The notes beneath the pieces are model-generated. The model worked only from the letters and a program-made list of their open reading frames with translations, was not told the origin of the DNA and made no database searches. Of a stretch of DNA of 16,977 nucleotides, positions 1 to 8,684 are shown one piece after another; within the stretch, counting starts at the first letter, position 1; each line of letters opens with the position of its first letter. Source of the DNA: Smittium culicis (lineage: Eukaryota; Kickxellomycota; Harpellomycetes; Harpellales; Legeriomycetaceae); contig LSSN01005411.1 in the NCBI GenBank assembly GCA_001970855.1, forward strand, positions 1 through 16,977, read 5' to 3'. The position numbers and the translations under genes were made by a program.

Positions 1-689
1 ATCACAACCAGATATCAAACTATAAATATTAAAATTCAACAATACTATCCTCTTTTCTAATGATTCATGCTATATTTTTTACTTTCAAAACATCATCTCT
101 TATGTAAATAAAATATTTCTAGCTTTAAATATCAATCAATATTTTATATTTGGCATTATATCGGGTTATAAATATATTTAATATCGATGATTATAGTTTA
201 ATAGCCTGGTATACTCATTTTGAAGCTACTGCGTGGCAACTGATTGAACTCTTCCTGAGATAAATATTTCAATTGGAATTTGTAAGAATTTCTGGGCATA
301 CAATATTAGAAAAAAATCTCAATGCTGTTGTTATAGACTATTTTCGTTATGAAATTTCGGATTATGGGGTTCAAAAATTAAACAAAGTTTAAATATTAAG
401 TAAAATTTTGGCATTAGCAGCCCAGTAAAAAAATAGAGTCTATAAATATAGGATATTGAAACATAATAGTTATTCAATAAGCCTACAAGTCCATTGAAAT
501 TAGGCAATAAATAAATAATACTGGTTTCCACAAATTTAATATACCAAATCATTTATGTATAATGAATATAAATTAAATGAATCATTAATCGGATTTGTGA
601 GTAAACGAAGAATAAATATATAAAAAAAAAAATTTATATTATTTCTGTCAGTTATGTGAGATGCTGAGAGTATTACCGTAATGTTCTAA
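1..689. other. AT-rich flank without a firm gene
   Basis: No ORF here can be supported. A 73-codon open stretch on the minus strand (331-552) is strongly hydrophobic, lacks motifs and is within chance length for DNA this AT-rich. The only patch of clearly raised GC is near 200-310, described separately as an exon-like island. The end of the MTG2 gene lies at 690, so 550-689 is its 3' flank; it holds A/T runs, but I assign no poly(A) site. Confidence 0.5.
205..263 (+). other. Possible terminal exon of a gene lying to the left
   Basis: A GC-richer patch follows an acceptor-like TTTAATAG. In phase it reads WYTHFEATAWQLIELFLR and then a TAA stop at 261-263, with mixed residues unlike the Phe/Ile/Asn/Lys noise around it. 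The opposite strand also gives a believable terminal exon: an acceptor TCTCAG at 260-255, then EEFNQLPRSSFKMSIPGY and a stop. A third reading on the minus strand (about 317-230) is open too. Raised GC suggests that something coding ends here, but the strand cannot be decided by eye and the upstream exons would lie outside the window or be very short. No family recognised. Confidence 0.25.
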
Positions 690-2331
690 TCAGTTTTTTT
701 TATTAGCTTCGAGTAAATTCGCTAAAGTGTGAATAACCTTAGAAACGTTTTTAACATTTTTAGAGGAAACAGGAATGATAGGGATATCAGAAAACTCTAA
801 CCACCGCTGGTAGTTCGGTTTAGATGTTAGCGAAAGGTCTGCTTTGTTAGCTATAACAATCGAGGGTTTTTTAGTGAGATCTTTTTTATAAAATTCAAGT
901 TCGCTGCGTAGGGTGTATAGCTGTGTCCATGGATCCGGCAAGCTCAAATCTACAACATATGCTAAAATATTCGATCTCTCTATGTGTCGGAGAAATGATA
1001 AGCCAAGGCCTTTATTTAAATGTGCGTCTTTAATTATACCAGGGATGTCTGCAATAGTCAGCTTTTTGTAGTTGTCTAAGGTAATAGTCCCAATATACGG
1101 GTTTAATGTTGTGAACGGATAGTTTGCAATTCTAGGGCTAGCATTAGAAACAGCACTAATAAAGGTAGATTTTCCAACATTAGGCAGGCCGACAAGTCCA
1201 ACATCAGCTATAGTTTTTAGCTCCAGCTCCAAGAAGCGCATTTGCCCAGGTAGTCCATTGAGAGCCATATATGGCGATCTATTCGTAGACGAAGCAAAGT
1301 GGGGGTTTCCATATCCGCCAAACCCACCGCGAGCAACTATCAGTGACTGTTTATCTTCATCGAAATCAAATTGTATAGGAGTCTGGTTGGAAAGCTCATG
1401 TAAATATGATAAATACTCTTCAGGTAAATTCTGAATATCAGTACTTTCGTCTCTAATAACTTTTGAAGGGTAAAAGTTGTACAAAGAAGTAATTTTTAGA
1501 ACTTCTTTTCTTTCAGACTCGATTTCATAATGTAATTTTTCTAAGGCACTTTCAAAAGGTTTTTTTTTTGATTCACCAAAGTAATTATCAGAGTTTTCAT
1601 TTTCCGTTAAACTTTCTTTGCCTTCACTAGATATTTCGCTTTTGGTTCGATTTTTAATATTACTTCTTTTATCCTTCGACTTTTTGTTTGAGAAAAAAGA
1701 GTTAGAGTCATATCCAGTCAAAAATTCATAATTTGGAGGCGCTATTTCGCGTACAATTGTACCAACAGGTACCCTCACAATAGTATCTTTCCCTCTTATA
1801 CCATTCATATCTTTACCTTTACCTCGAGTGCCTGATTGAGCTGACACTTTGGTAGGAATGGAATATAGACTAGATTCATTTATGTCTGCAACAAAAATCA
1901 CATTACCCCCGGCTCCACCATTTCCACCGTTTGGTGGACCTCGAGGTAAATGTCTTTCTCGCTGGAAACATACACAACCACTTCCTCCAGATCCGCCATG
2001 TACAGCAATTCTCCTGTAGTCGATGAAATTTCCTCCCTGGAGTTAGTTTTAGATTTTAAATTATAGATAAAGCTTAGAAACGAACAAAATTAACAAACCA
2101 ATCGATAATATATAGTTATTATTATATTAGAAATACCTTTGTTCTCAGTTTATAGTTTACTCTGCTTGAGTTTGTTATTTTAGTTTCAGATTCTGGGTTT
2201 TGTATATCTGCAGCATTACTATGTGAATTTATTTGTGTATATAATCTACCGTATGTAACGAAACCAATTTCGCGGAATATTTTTTTATTTTTAAATAAAG
2301 TATTCATTTTATACAACGCCAAGAAAAACAA
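690..2331 (-). CDS. MTG2: Mitochondrial Obg/CgtA-family GTPase (MTG2-like), two exons
   Basis: Obg GTPases act in assembly of the large ribosomal subunit; the fungal Mtg2 does so on mitochondrial ribosomes. Exon 1 is 2137-2331 and exon 2 is 690-2036, joined in phase 0 across a 100-nt intron (donor GTATTT, acceptor CTCCAG, CTAAC branch-like site). The product is about 513 residues. The basic start (MNTLFKNKKIFREIGF) fits a mitochondrial presequence; Met at 2331 or 2307 could start it. The glycine-rich Obg fold begins at residue 66 (GGNFIDYRRI, GGSGGSG, GGNGGAGGNVIFVAD). It is split by a charged, low-complexity insert at about 165-285 and resumes at VARGGFGGYGNPHFASS. The G domain shows GLPNVGKS (about 347), the TTLNPYIG switch, DIPGII (about 394), NKAD (about 460) and a closing SSK. 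The bacterial C-terminal OCT domain is absent. Family call firm; the mitochondrial role is inferred from the presequence and from fungal homologues. Confidence 0.93.
2037..2136 (-). other. MTG2 intron 1
   Basis: Inferred intron: GTATTTC donor directly after LRTK, CTCCAG acceptor directly before GGNFIDYRR, and stops in the intervening frame. Splicing restores the start of the Obg fold, which an ORF beginning at 1901 would truncate: that apparent start is a GTG valine inside the conserved GGNVIFVAD stretch. Confidence 0.85.
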
Positions 2332-2370
2332 TCCTGCTAAAGTTAATTAAATGAAATATTTTATATTCTT

Positions 2371-2757
2371 ATGTTTGCAAGATTATCAAAAAATAATGAT
2401 CTTGACCAGCTAGATCAATTATTGGCGGATGAAAATTTTTTAATAGGCCTTATTCAGCTATACATTTATTTTTTCAGTTTAATGGCTCCTTGTATAAAAA
2501 AGCTTGAAAATAGCACTAAATCAAACTTTGTGCTGAATAGGTTTTAACCAATTAATTTAAAATAGCAAGCGATTATGAAGAAAATACAGACATTTGGAAA
2601 GTTTGTTTGTGTGCAATGTAATTAAAATGTAATAAATGTTCATTAGGCCTATTATATCTTTACCAAACGTTTAACTATTTTCTATCTACAAAATACTACC
2701 GACTATGTATTATTTTATGACAGAATTTCGAAATTCATAAAAGCGTCAGTGAGATGA
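2371..2757 (+). CDS. Candidate three-exon small gene, function unknown
   Basis: An ATG 40 bp from the MTG2 start opens a frame beginning MFARLSKNNDLDQLDQLLAD, more complex in residues than its surroundings. A frame-consistent model is exon 1 at 2371-2491, exon 2 at 2566-2600 and exon 3 at 2647-2757. The introns are 74 nt (GTATAA...AATAG) and 46 nt (GTTTGT...ATTAG). The model gives about 88 residues: an acidic amphipathic N-terminal helix, a hydrophobic stretch (IQLYIYFFSLMAP), a short acidic link (SDYEENTDIWK) and a helical tail ending RISKFIKASVR. All three phases agree without forcing. Unspliced, exon 1 stays open to a stop at 2545, giving a 58-residue alternative. No family recognised. If real, it is divergently transcribed from MTG2 with an extremely short intergenic space. 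Confidence 0.38.
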
Positions 2758-3387
2758 AATCTGATAACAAATAATAAATTTATTTTATGATTGATTGCAA
2801 ATAAAAAACGATATTTTTAAAAGTGTTGCCAAAGAGAGAAAAGCACATTTCATTAATTCACAATGGCTAAAGAACTAAAATGAAAAATAAATTCAACATT
2901 CATTAAAAAAAGTAAGAAACTATTAAAAATCAGGAAGATTTCTTAATATTTTAGTCTCATAAAAAATTTCATAATTTTTATAGATTATTTTGCTTTTTTT
3001 TTTTAGTGGGCTAGTGATCTTTGATTTTGAAATTCACTTTTATTTTGAAAATATCACTTTTATTTATATAACACCTTTTGGGGGGTTTCACGTTACTTAA
3101 TCACATTTAAATATAAATAATTCCACACATTCTGGATTGAAAGGTAATGAAGTGACAGCTGATATTTTTTGATCTTTTAGGGGCTAATCCTTATCTAAAA
3201 AATATCAATTATCAATTCAAAACACTTATCCATTTGGAGCTTATTTTTTAGTAACAACAAAATAAGAATTCACAATAAAAATTATATTTTTAGCGTTTGT
3301 GTGTATTTTTTTTGTTGCATATTTTCTCATAACCTTTTTTACGTTTTATAGGCTAAAATAAAGTACTATTAATAGTATTAGTAAAAA

Positions 3388-3525
3388 AATAAGTTGAACC
3401 AGAATAAATTTTCAAACCTTTCAGTGATTCTAATATTGAACATTTCCGAGATAATCCATCTTTTTTTAACTGTCAATTTTAGAAAACAGTTGGCTACATG
3501 TATATATTAAAACCAAATATCAATA
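3388..3525 (-). other. Open exon-like stretch, unidentified
   Basis: About 45 codons are open between stops on the minus strand, including VKKRWIISEMFNIRITERF and ENLFWFN, with a residue mix richer than the surrounding noise. There is no convincing start, and neither end has a strong splice signal. It may be an exon, a relic or chance. Confidence 0.15.
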
Positions 3526-3659
3526 ATTTATCGAATTTTAAATAATTTTTATAGGATTGTATATACTATTAAATGGTCTAGTCAATTATCAATTATTGAT
3601 ATATGTAATAGCTTTGGCCACATTAATAGTTAGAAAATTATGTTTTATATTATGTTAAT

Positions 3660-3818
3660 ATGTTACAAACTATAATAGGTTATCAAATTATAACACTTTT
3701 GCGGGAAACACTCTTTAAATTTTATAATTACTTTATTCGTAGATTATATTTAACTCTTTCTGGGGCCAACGCCTTTAAACATAATTGGCCAGATCTATTA
3801 ATTATCATTTCCTATTGA
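3660..3818 (+). other. Possible karyopherin-like coding fragment
   Basis: A 52-codon open stretch contains LLRETLFKFYNYFIRRLYL and then TLSGANAFKHNWPDLL. The pattern of a helix, then IRRLxLTLS, then NWPDL resembles the early HEAT repeats of importin-13/Kap122-type karyopherins; this is a comparison from memory and not a search result. The frame can extend upstream to an acceptor-like AATAG near 3630. It runs into TGA at 3816 with no GT donor before the stop, and another frame continues for about a dozen codons (to a TAA near 3840), as a frameshifted relic would. There is no room for a full karyopherin of about 1,000 residues, so if genuine it is a fragment or pseudogene. The minus strand of the same patch also reads openly (GQLCLKALAPERVKYNLRIK). 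Confidence 0.2.
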
Positions 3819-4000
3819 TTATATTGAAGTTTTTAATTAATAAATTATTGACATTCTACATTGAAATATCAGACCGTCATTAAATTTCATAGTTTTGTTA
3901 GTTTAAAAAAAAAAAAAAAAGACAACCGCACATGAAAGGATTAAGACTAAATTCTACTTGCTATTAAATTTTATAAAACCAACACTATAATAAATTTCAG

Positions 4001-4087
4001 AATCAAAACATTCTTATTGATCCTATTTCGTTAGATTTAGTAAAACAAAAACTATGCAATATCCGTCTAAGGGTTAATAATAAATAA
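4001..4087 (+). other. Possible terminal exon after a strong acceptor
   Basis: Follows ATAATAAATTTCAG, a well-formed acceptor. It then reads 28 codons (NQNILIDPISLDLVKQKLCN, then IRLRVNNK) to TAA at 4085. The stretch is GC-richer than its flanks. It partly overlaps the minus-strand exon chain entered at 4067-4400, so at most one of them can be right in the overlap. No upstream partner exon was joined with confidence. Confidence 0.22.
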
Positions 4088-4400
4088 TATACGTATTTGG
4101 CTAATCTTTTTGATTCGAAAATGAGCTACAGGGTTTGGTGATAATACTAAAAATCTACTTAGATCCTAAAAATAAGTTATATTAATTTATTTTTTTCATA
4201 CTCACTCTCTTTTGGCCGTATATTTACCAGCAACCATTGAAATTCTGCTTTGATAGAAACTTTTTCAAGTATATTAACTGAATCTACTATATCGTAAATT
4301 GTAAGCTAAAAAGAATATTCCTATTCTAGAACTCACTAGTTAAATAGCCCAATAAAAATAACCAATCATTGGAGTTTATAAAATTATAAGTTTCAAAATG
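4067..4400 (-). other. Possible three-exon chain on the minus strand
   Basis: Three open segments join in phase. The first, 4400-4337, includes INSNDWLFLLGYLT and ends at a GTGAGTTC donor. The second, 4286-4206, includes DSVNILEKVSIKAEFQWLL and ends at a GTGAGTATG donor. The third, 4146-4067, includes LSPNPVAHFRIKKISQIRI and ends in TAG. The introns would be 50 and 59 nt; the first has a CTTAC branch-like site 15 nt before its acceptor. No start was found, because an in-frame TGA lies just upstream of the first segment, and no homologue is recognised. It overlaps candidates on the plus strand. Two near-consensus GTGAGT donors in a row are the main reason to list it. Confidence 0.25.
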
Positions 4401-4658
4401 GACTCAACTGAAATTGAAAATTTATGCAATTCGCCAAAAAAGCGAAAATTAAATTTTACATTCTATTCCTATACCCTAGGCTTTAATTTTACGCCGTTTA
4501 ATTATTATAAATATAATATTTATATAGAAGGTACCTTTTTTCTATGCCTAGATTATATTATTAATAAAAAGTCAATTTTTACACAATTATACTGTAATTA
4601 TTAATTTATTTGCCTAGAACAAGAATTAAAATATTTTATATATCAATTAGACAATTAA
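4398..4658 (+). other. Possible two-exon small protein with a basic NLS-like motif
   Basis: ATG at 4398 opens MDSTEIENLCNSPKKRKLNF, with a PKKRKL cluster like a monopartite nuclear signal. Unspliced, it runs 68 codons to 4604 and becomes Phe/Tyr/Asn-rich. Splicing at a GTACCT donor near 4531 to a GCCTAG acceptor near 4617 keeps phase and adds EQELKYFIYQLDN before a stop. The product is very short and mostly low in complexity after residue 25, and the minus strand here also has open exon-like frames. It may be chance. Confidence 0.2.
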
Positions 4659-5164
4659 AGAATCAAACAAAATATTCGATATACAAAATTTCCTAGAATG
4701 GCAATAAAACAAAAAAATAAAAATAAAAATTTACAGCTCTTTTATATTCAAAAATTAACATTACACTACATATTCATTGCATTATTGATAGGCGATAAAC
4801 ACAATCAGATGTATTAAATCAAATCAGCTCGAGTTTAGCATTAAAAAATTCAATCCTCAGCTGCATAAACAGAAAAAGAATATCTAAATACTATTATATA
4901 TATTAGTTGAAAAAAAAAAAGAAAAAACTTATGAAAAAATCTCTCTTACAAAATAAAACAAGAAACCGATTAATAAAAATTAAAAACACTCTATAAATTC
5001 TACGATTTTATAATATACCAAGAAATTACCAAAAAATATTATAGGGGTACGTTAAAATTATTTTAGATAAAATAAATTGCCAAAATAGGCTAACTTTAAA
5101 CATTTATAGCTCTAACTAACATTTACACATAAAAACCATCTATATCTAAATTTTACAAGTAGCG

Positions 5165-5950
5165 ATGAAAGTATTTAGAATCTCAGTCGGAGTTATGATA
5201 ATATGTCTGAAAGACGTTATATCAATGCCGACAAATAGGCTATATAGTCAAAATATGGGCCAAGAAATTTCTGGCAGCAACATAGCTGTACCAATTCCTG
5301 TCAAATCTGGAAACTTTAATGCTAATATCGGAGGTTCCAACGCAAATTCAGTTTTACCCGTTCCAATTTCCGACCCTCAAAAAGATTGGAAAGTAAAATC
5401 TTTTCTTGATAGAATTGTTAGTGGCGCTATAGAAATGATTAGATTACATTCAGAAAACATTTCCAAGATAGCTAACTCGGCTAAAATCAAGAAAAAATTG
5501 GCAGATATCAAGGATTTTGGAAAAGAGATGGCAAATATAGATTTTAAGAGAGTACTAAACGTAGAAAAAATACAGCCAACAGGTTCATCTAGCGTTTTAT
5601 TAGAAGTACAACCCACTCCAAGAGCTCTTTCTGAATACAGTCCAACCAACAAAGATACAAAATATGTGCAAGAAGCTGCACCGCAAAATATTCAAAGTCA
5701 GGCTCCTGTATTCCAGGCCCCTGTTGCGCAAGCTCCTGTTGCTCAAGCTCCTGTTGTGCAAGCTCCTGTTGTGCAAGCTCCTGTTGCACAAGCTCCAAAG
5801 GCACAACAGCCTATGTATCAAGCTCAAATAGCTCAAGATCCTTTAACTAAATCACAATTAGTACAATATCCTTCGGTTCAATATCCTTCAGTAAATGAGC
5901 CTGTAGCTCAAGTCCCTAACTACTATCCGAACGAATATCAATTAAGCTAG
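5165..5950 (+). CDS. Predicted secreted protein with C-terminal QAPV repeats
   Basis: Single-exon ORF of 261 residues. The start MKVFRISVGVMIICLKDVIS has a basic tip and a hydrophobic core, as in a signal peptide, though the K-D near its end is not ideal. Residues about 70-115 form a charged amphipathic helical block (FLDRIVSGAIEMIRLHSENI and on through KIKKKLADIKDFGKEM). From about 179 to 216 the chain becomes a five-residue tandem repeat of the type QAPVA/QAPVV, encoded by a near-identical 15-bp unit. It ends in a degenerate Gln/Pro/Tyr tail (VQYPSVQYPS). No enzymatic motif and no cysteine framework are visible. The layout suggests an extracellular or wall-associated protein; function unknown. 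The minus-strand ORFs across the repeat are its shadows. AATAAA lies 74 nt past the stop, and the gene converges on the zinc-finger gene. Confidence 0.8.
   Translation: MKVFRISVGVMIICLKDVISMPTNRLYSQNMGQEISGSNIAVPIPVKSGNFNANIGGSNANSVLPVPISDPQKDWKVKSFLDRIVSGAIEMIRLHSENISKIANSAKIKKKLADIKDFGKEMANIDFKRVLNVEKIQPTGSSSVLLEVQPTPRALSEYSPTNKDTKYVQEAAPQNIQSQAPVFQAPVAQAPVAQAPVVQAPVVQAPVAQAPKAQQPMYQAQIAQDPLTKSQLVQYPSVQYPSVNEPVAQVPNYYPNEYQLS
5698..5813 (+). repeat. 15-bp coding minisatellite (QAPV repeat)
   Basis: About seven head-to-tail copies of a 15-bp unit close to GCTCCTGTTGYGCAA. The first copies differ most (gcccctgttgcgcaa, gctcctgttgctcaa) and two central copies are identical (gctcctgttgtgcaa twice). 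The unit keeps the reading frame, so changes in copy number would change protein length without breaking it. Confidence 0.9.
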
Positions 5951-6290
5951 GGCTAATAATACTATAAATATAAATTTAATTATTTGCGCTAGAATTACGA
6001 TTTCAATAGTGTCATTTTTTTTCAATAAAAACTATACTATTTATACAAGAATAATTAACCTCTCATTTAATTACTAGTCATATTAAAGCATGTAAATTTT
6101 AATAGTATATGGAAAATTATATTATTGTAAAGTATCATTTGTATATAAATCTTATGTAATGTAAAAAAAACTTGAATATTCTAAGCGGTATGCAATCTTA
6201 TTATATTTTTCTCAACAGAAAACAACAAGATGAAGAGAGATATAAAGTTCTACCAGTGTAATAGTAGCTTTGGTTTAGTTATTAATGCCG
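5951..6290. other. Convergent intergenic spacer
   Basis: Holds the 3' flanks of the secreted-protein gene (+) and the zinc-finger gene (-). Apart from the AATAAA at 6024 I see no gene or structured RNA in it. Confidence 0.5.
6024..6029 (+). terminator. Possible poly(A) signal AATAAA
   Basis: Hexamer 74 nt past the stop of the secreted-protein gene, after a T run, at a fitting distance for 3' end formation. In DNA this AT-rich the hexamer is common by chance, so it is only suggestive. Confidence 0.3.
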
Positions 6291-8684
6291 TCAGTTATAA
6301 TTATTTTCTCCTATCTTTGAAAGAAGTAGCTGAATAGATTGAGGGCTGATCATATCCTCTTCAGAATTTTGTAAATTGTAATGTAAATTCCCATCCAATA
6401 ATTCAATTGAGCGATCAAAGTCACACTCTTTTAAACTTATTATTTGGTTTGAATCACTTGAACTAGATCCCATAGAATTAGCTATTTCCATCATACTGTC
6501 AGTGTCGACTTTTTCTCGGGAATGATAGTTCATGGTATTAATCAAAGCGTCTGACTGTAAATCACATTGGATATTCATATTTAAATCGTCACTTATATTT
6601 CCGCTTAATACGTTTTCTGATAAATTAATGTTACTATTTCTGTCTTTTTCTAAATTGTTGTTTGACCCTTTGATATAGTCATTCTTTATTCCTGAAGTAC
6701 TATTTCTTGGATTTTTTCCTGAGTCTGTTGAAGTTTTATCATAGCCCACACCATCACGCACTTGCTTTCCATGCTTATATTTATTATTGATATCGGGCTT
6801 TAGAGTAGAATCTTTGGTCTTATTTTGGTCTAGCATTCTGCATTTTTTTACTAGACTGTGGCGCTTTAATGCATCAGAGCGGCCAAATTTTTTCCCGCAT
6901 TTCTTGCATTTATACGGTTTGACTCCTGTGTGAATTTTTATATGCCTCTTTAAATCGTGATTTCTACTGAACGACTGGTTACAAGTATTGCATTTATACG
7001 GCCTCAAATCGCCGTTATTGCTTGAGCCTACATTAATTCCATGACTGCCTGAAGAAATAAATATTGGACTATAGTCAAATTGACTGTTTGCAAAACATGA
7101 AAAATTTGGTATATATTCTTGATCATATCTTGAGTATCCATTTGCTAGGTCTAAAGAATCACTACTTTTATAAAGACTGTATTTGTCATCAATTAATTGA
7201 CCCGTTGGTTTGTTTTCTGTATTGCATTGATTATTATTATATTGAGTAAATCTATATTCATTTTTATCTGGGTCATTTGACCTATAATATCGCTTACTCT
7301 GGGATTTTAAGCTAGACTTTAGAAGCGGTACTTCATTGCTTTTGGTGAAGGATAAGTCTGCAGTATTATTTTGAAAATCCAAAAGTTGATTCTCGCTATT
7401 ACTATTTGAGTTATAATTAAAAAATTGAGATTTTGGCATCAAGTCTTTTTGTAAACTGGGATACTCGCTAGTATTAACAGCGCCCAAATATTCGGTATCA
7501 CTAAACATGTTTTTTATTATGTCTATTTGTCCTGATGGGTTTTGGCTTTCGCTGATCGATTTTGCTAGCTTAGTATCAAAGTGTATATTCAATAATGGTT
7601 GACTGCTATTTATTGGAGAGCTATGAATAGCATTATTATTTTGATTGTAACTATTGGCGTTTTGAGTTATAAATGTTTTTCCTTGAATAAATTCTTGAGG
7701 GTTTGTGATATTTTTTAACATTTCGGAACCTTTTTTGCTCATTCCGCCATTTATTACATTACCAATAGTAGAAATATTATCATTTCCTATTCCAAAAATA
7801 TTGCTGCCTATATTTACTTCAAACCTTTTTCCAAAGCTTTCTTCATTTTTTTCATAATCATAGCTATCATTTTTGTAGTTTGAATTTTGGTTAGCAATTT
7901 TTGGTCCAATAACTCTTATGGGCAAGTTTTCATCTATTTTGTAGCTAGCGTTATTATTCATATTTCCTGCGCCATTGATAGATGTGCTATTATGTTTAAA
8001 ATCCGATTTAGTGTTTGTGTAAGATAGGCATTGACTTGGCTTGGAATAATCTACACTTGGAAACGAGCTATCAAAAAAAAATTGTTGATTTCCGGAATTA
8101 AAATTGTTTTTAAGCTCATTAGAAAAGAAACTTTCGTCAAATTCCATAGTATTTTGGCCTTTGAAGTGTTGATTAAAACCATATGATAGATTTGCATCTG
8201 AATTTGAATCTACTGCCCCGCCGCTCAATAGAGAATTGTCGAAATTTGAGTTACGTACCCCAGTTTCGGATACATTTGGGTAGAAAGGATTTATTCTCAA
8301 CCCTTCGTTAGATAGGTTATTATTATATCCGTATCCAGAATTTGATGCATCGGTGCTGGATGTGAAAATAGAGTTGTTTTGATCGTTTTTTGATGTATTA
8401 ACTCTTTTGTTTTCGCTTAATTTTGAATTATCAACTACATTTTTTTGATTCGATAAAGAGTTAATTTCCATTGTCAAATACTCGTCTTTAAATTCTATTA
8501 GCGGATCTGTGCCTATTCTGAACCCTTGATCGTTGAATTTCATTTTGTAGATATCAGCTTCAATAGAAATATCTTGACCTTTATTGTTATTAAATCCATC
8601 AGTAGGATAGTAAAAAGGAGTTTCCCCTTCAATTTTGTATAAATAGTTTACTGTGTTGTGAGATAAACTCATTATACAAATCAA
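6291..8684 (-). CDS. C2H2 zinc-finger transcription factor, Asn/Ser-rich
   Basis: Intronless ORF of 797 codons; the real start is probably Met5 (MSLSHNTVNYLYK, at 8672), since MICI precedes it without a clear context. Two adjacent fingers lie at about 561-615. Finger 1 has C565, C568, H581 and H585 within SFSRNHDLKRH. A TGVKPY linker follows. Finger 2 has C593, C596, H609 and C615 with RSDALKRH, a C2HC form. This pairing, with the second finger ending H-x5-C, is typical of fungal regulators and implies sequence-specific DNA binding in the nucleus. The remaining 90% is low-complexity Asn/Ser/Asp-rich sequence without other domains, plausibly disordered activation regions. The fingers sit off-centre towards the C-terminus, followed by an acidic tail (SEEDMISPQSIQLLLSKIG). 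Target genes unknown; no specific orthologue claimed. Confidence 0.88.
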   Translation of the reverse strand: MICIMSLSHNTVNYLYKIEGETPFYYPTDGFNNNKGQDISIEADIYKMKFNDQGFRIGTDPLIEFKDEYLTMEINSLSNQKNVVDNSKLSENKRVNTSKNDQNNSIFTSSTDASNSGYGYNNNLSNEGLRINPFYPNVSETGVRNSNFDNSLLSGGAVDSNSDANLSYGFNQHFKGQNTMEFDESFFSNELKNNFNSGNQQFFFDSSFPSVDYSKPSQCLSYTNTKSDFKHNSTSINGAGNMNNNASYKIDENLPIRVIGPKIANQNSNYKNDSYDYEKNEESFGKRFEVNIGSNIFGIGNDNISTIGNVINGGMSKKGSEMLKNITNPQEFIQGKTFITQNANSYNQNNNAIHSSPINSSQPLLNIHFDTKLAKSISESQNPSGQIDIIKNMFSDTEYLGAVNTSEYPSLQKDLMPKSQFFNYNSNSNSENQLLDFQNNTADLSFTKSNEVPLLKSSLKSQSKRYYRSNDPDKNEYRFTQYNNNQCNTENKPTGQLIDDKYSLYKSSDSLDLANGYSRYDQEYIPNFSCFANSQFDYSPIFISSGSHGINVGSSNNGDLRPYKCNTCNQSFSRNHDLKRHIKIHTGVKPYKCKKCGKKFGRSDALKRHSLVKKCRMLDQNKTKDSTLKPDINNKYKHGKQVRDGVGYDKTSTDSGKNPRNSTSGIKNDYIKGSNNNLEKDRNSNINLSENVLSGNISDDLNMNIQCDLQSDALINTMNYHSREKVDTDSMMEIANSMGSSSSDSNQIISLKECDFDRSIELLDGNLHYNLQNSEEDMISPQSIQLLLSKIGENNYN

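Larger units (their letters stand above)
2332..5164. other. 2.8-kb gap with exon-like islands, no long ORF
   Basis: Very AT-rich DNA with no open frame above about 68 codons. Local GC-richer islands occur near 2400-2760, 3390-3525, 3600-3820, 4000-4090 and 4140-4440, and several are bounded by splice-like signals. The best is the three-exon candidate at 2371-2757. Others are entered separately with low confidence, because open stretches of 25-50 codons are expected by chance at this composition and several islands read plausibly on both strands. About 2760-3380 and 4660-5164 show only A/T runs, apart from a G run near 3080. Confidence 0.5.

Noticed and set aside
331..552. 73-codon minus-strand ORF near the left edge
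   Set aside because: Hydrophobic and Phe/Tyr/Asn/Ile-rich with no motif or splice support; length expected by chance in DNA this AT-rich.
2443..2654. Inverted 9-bp match AATAGGCCT / AGGCCTATT as possible ends of a small mobile element
   Set aside because: No target-site duplication, no internal structure, and arms too short to exceed chance.
5377..5836. Three minus-strand ORFs opposite the secreted-protein gene, rich in QQELAQ or NRSLHNRSL
   Set aside because: They are antisense translations of the 15-bp coding repeat and of the ORF on the other strand; the plus-strand frame has the signal peptide, start and poly(A) context.
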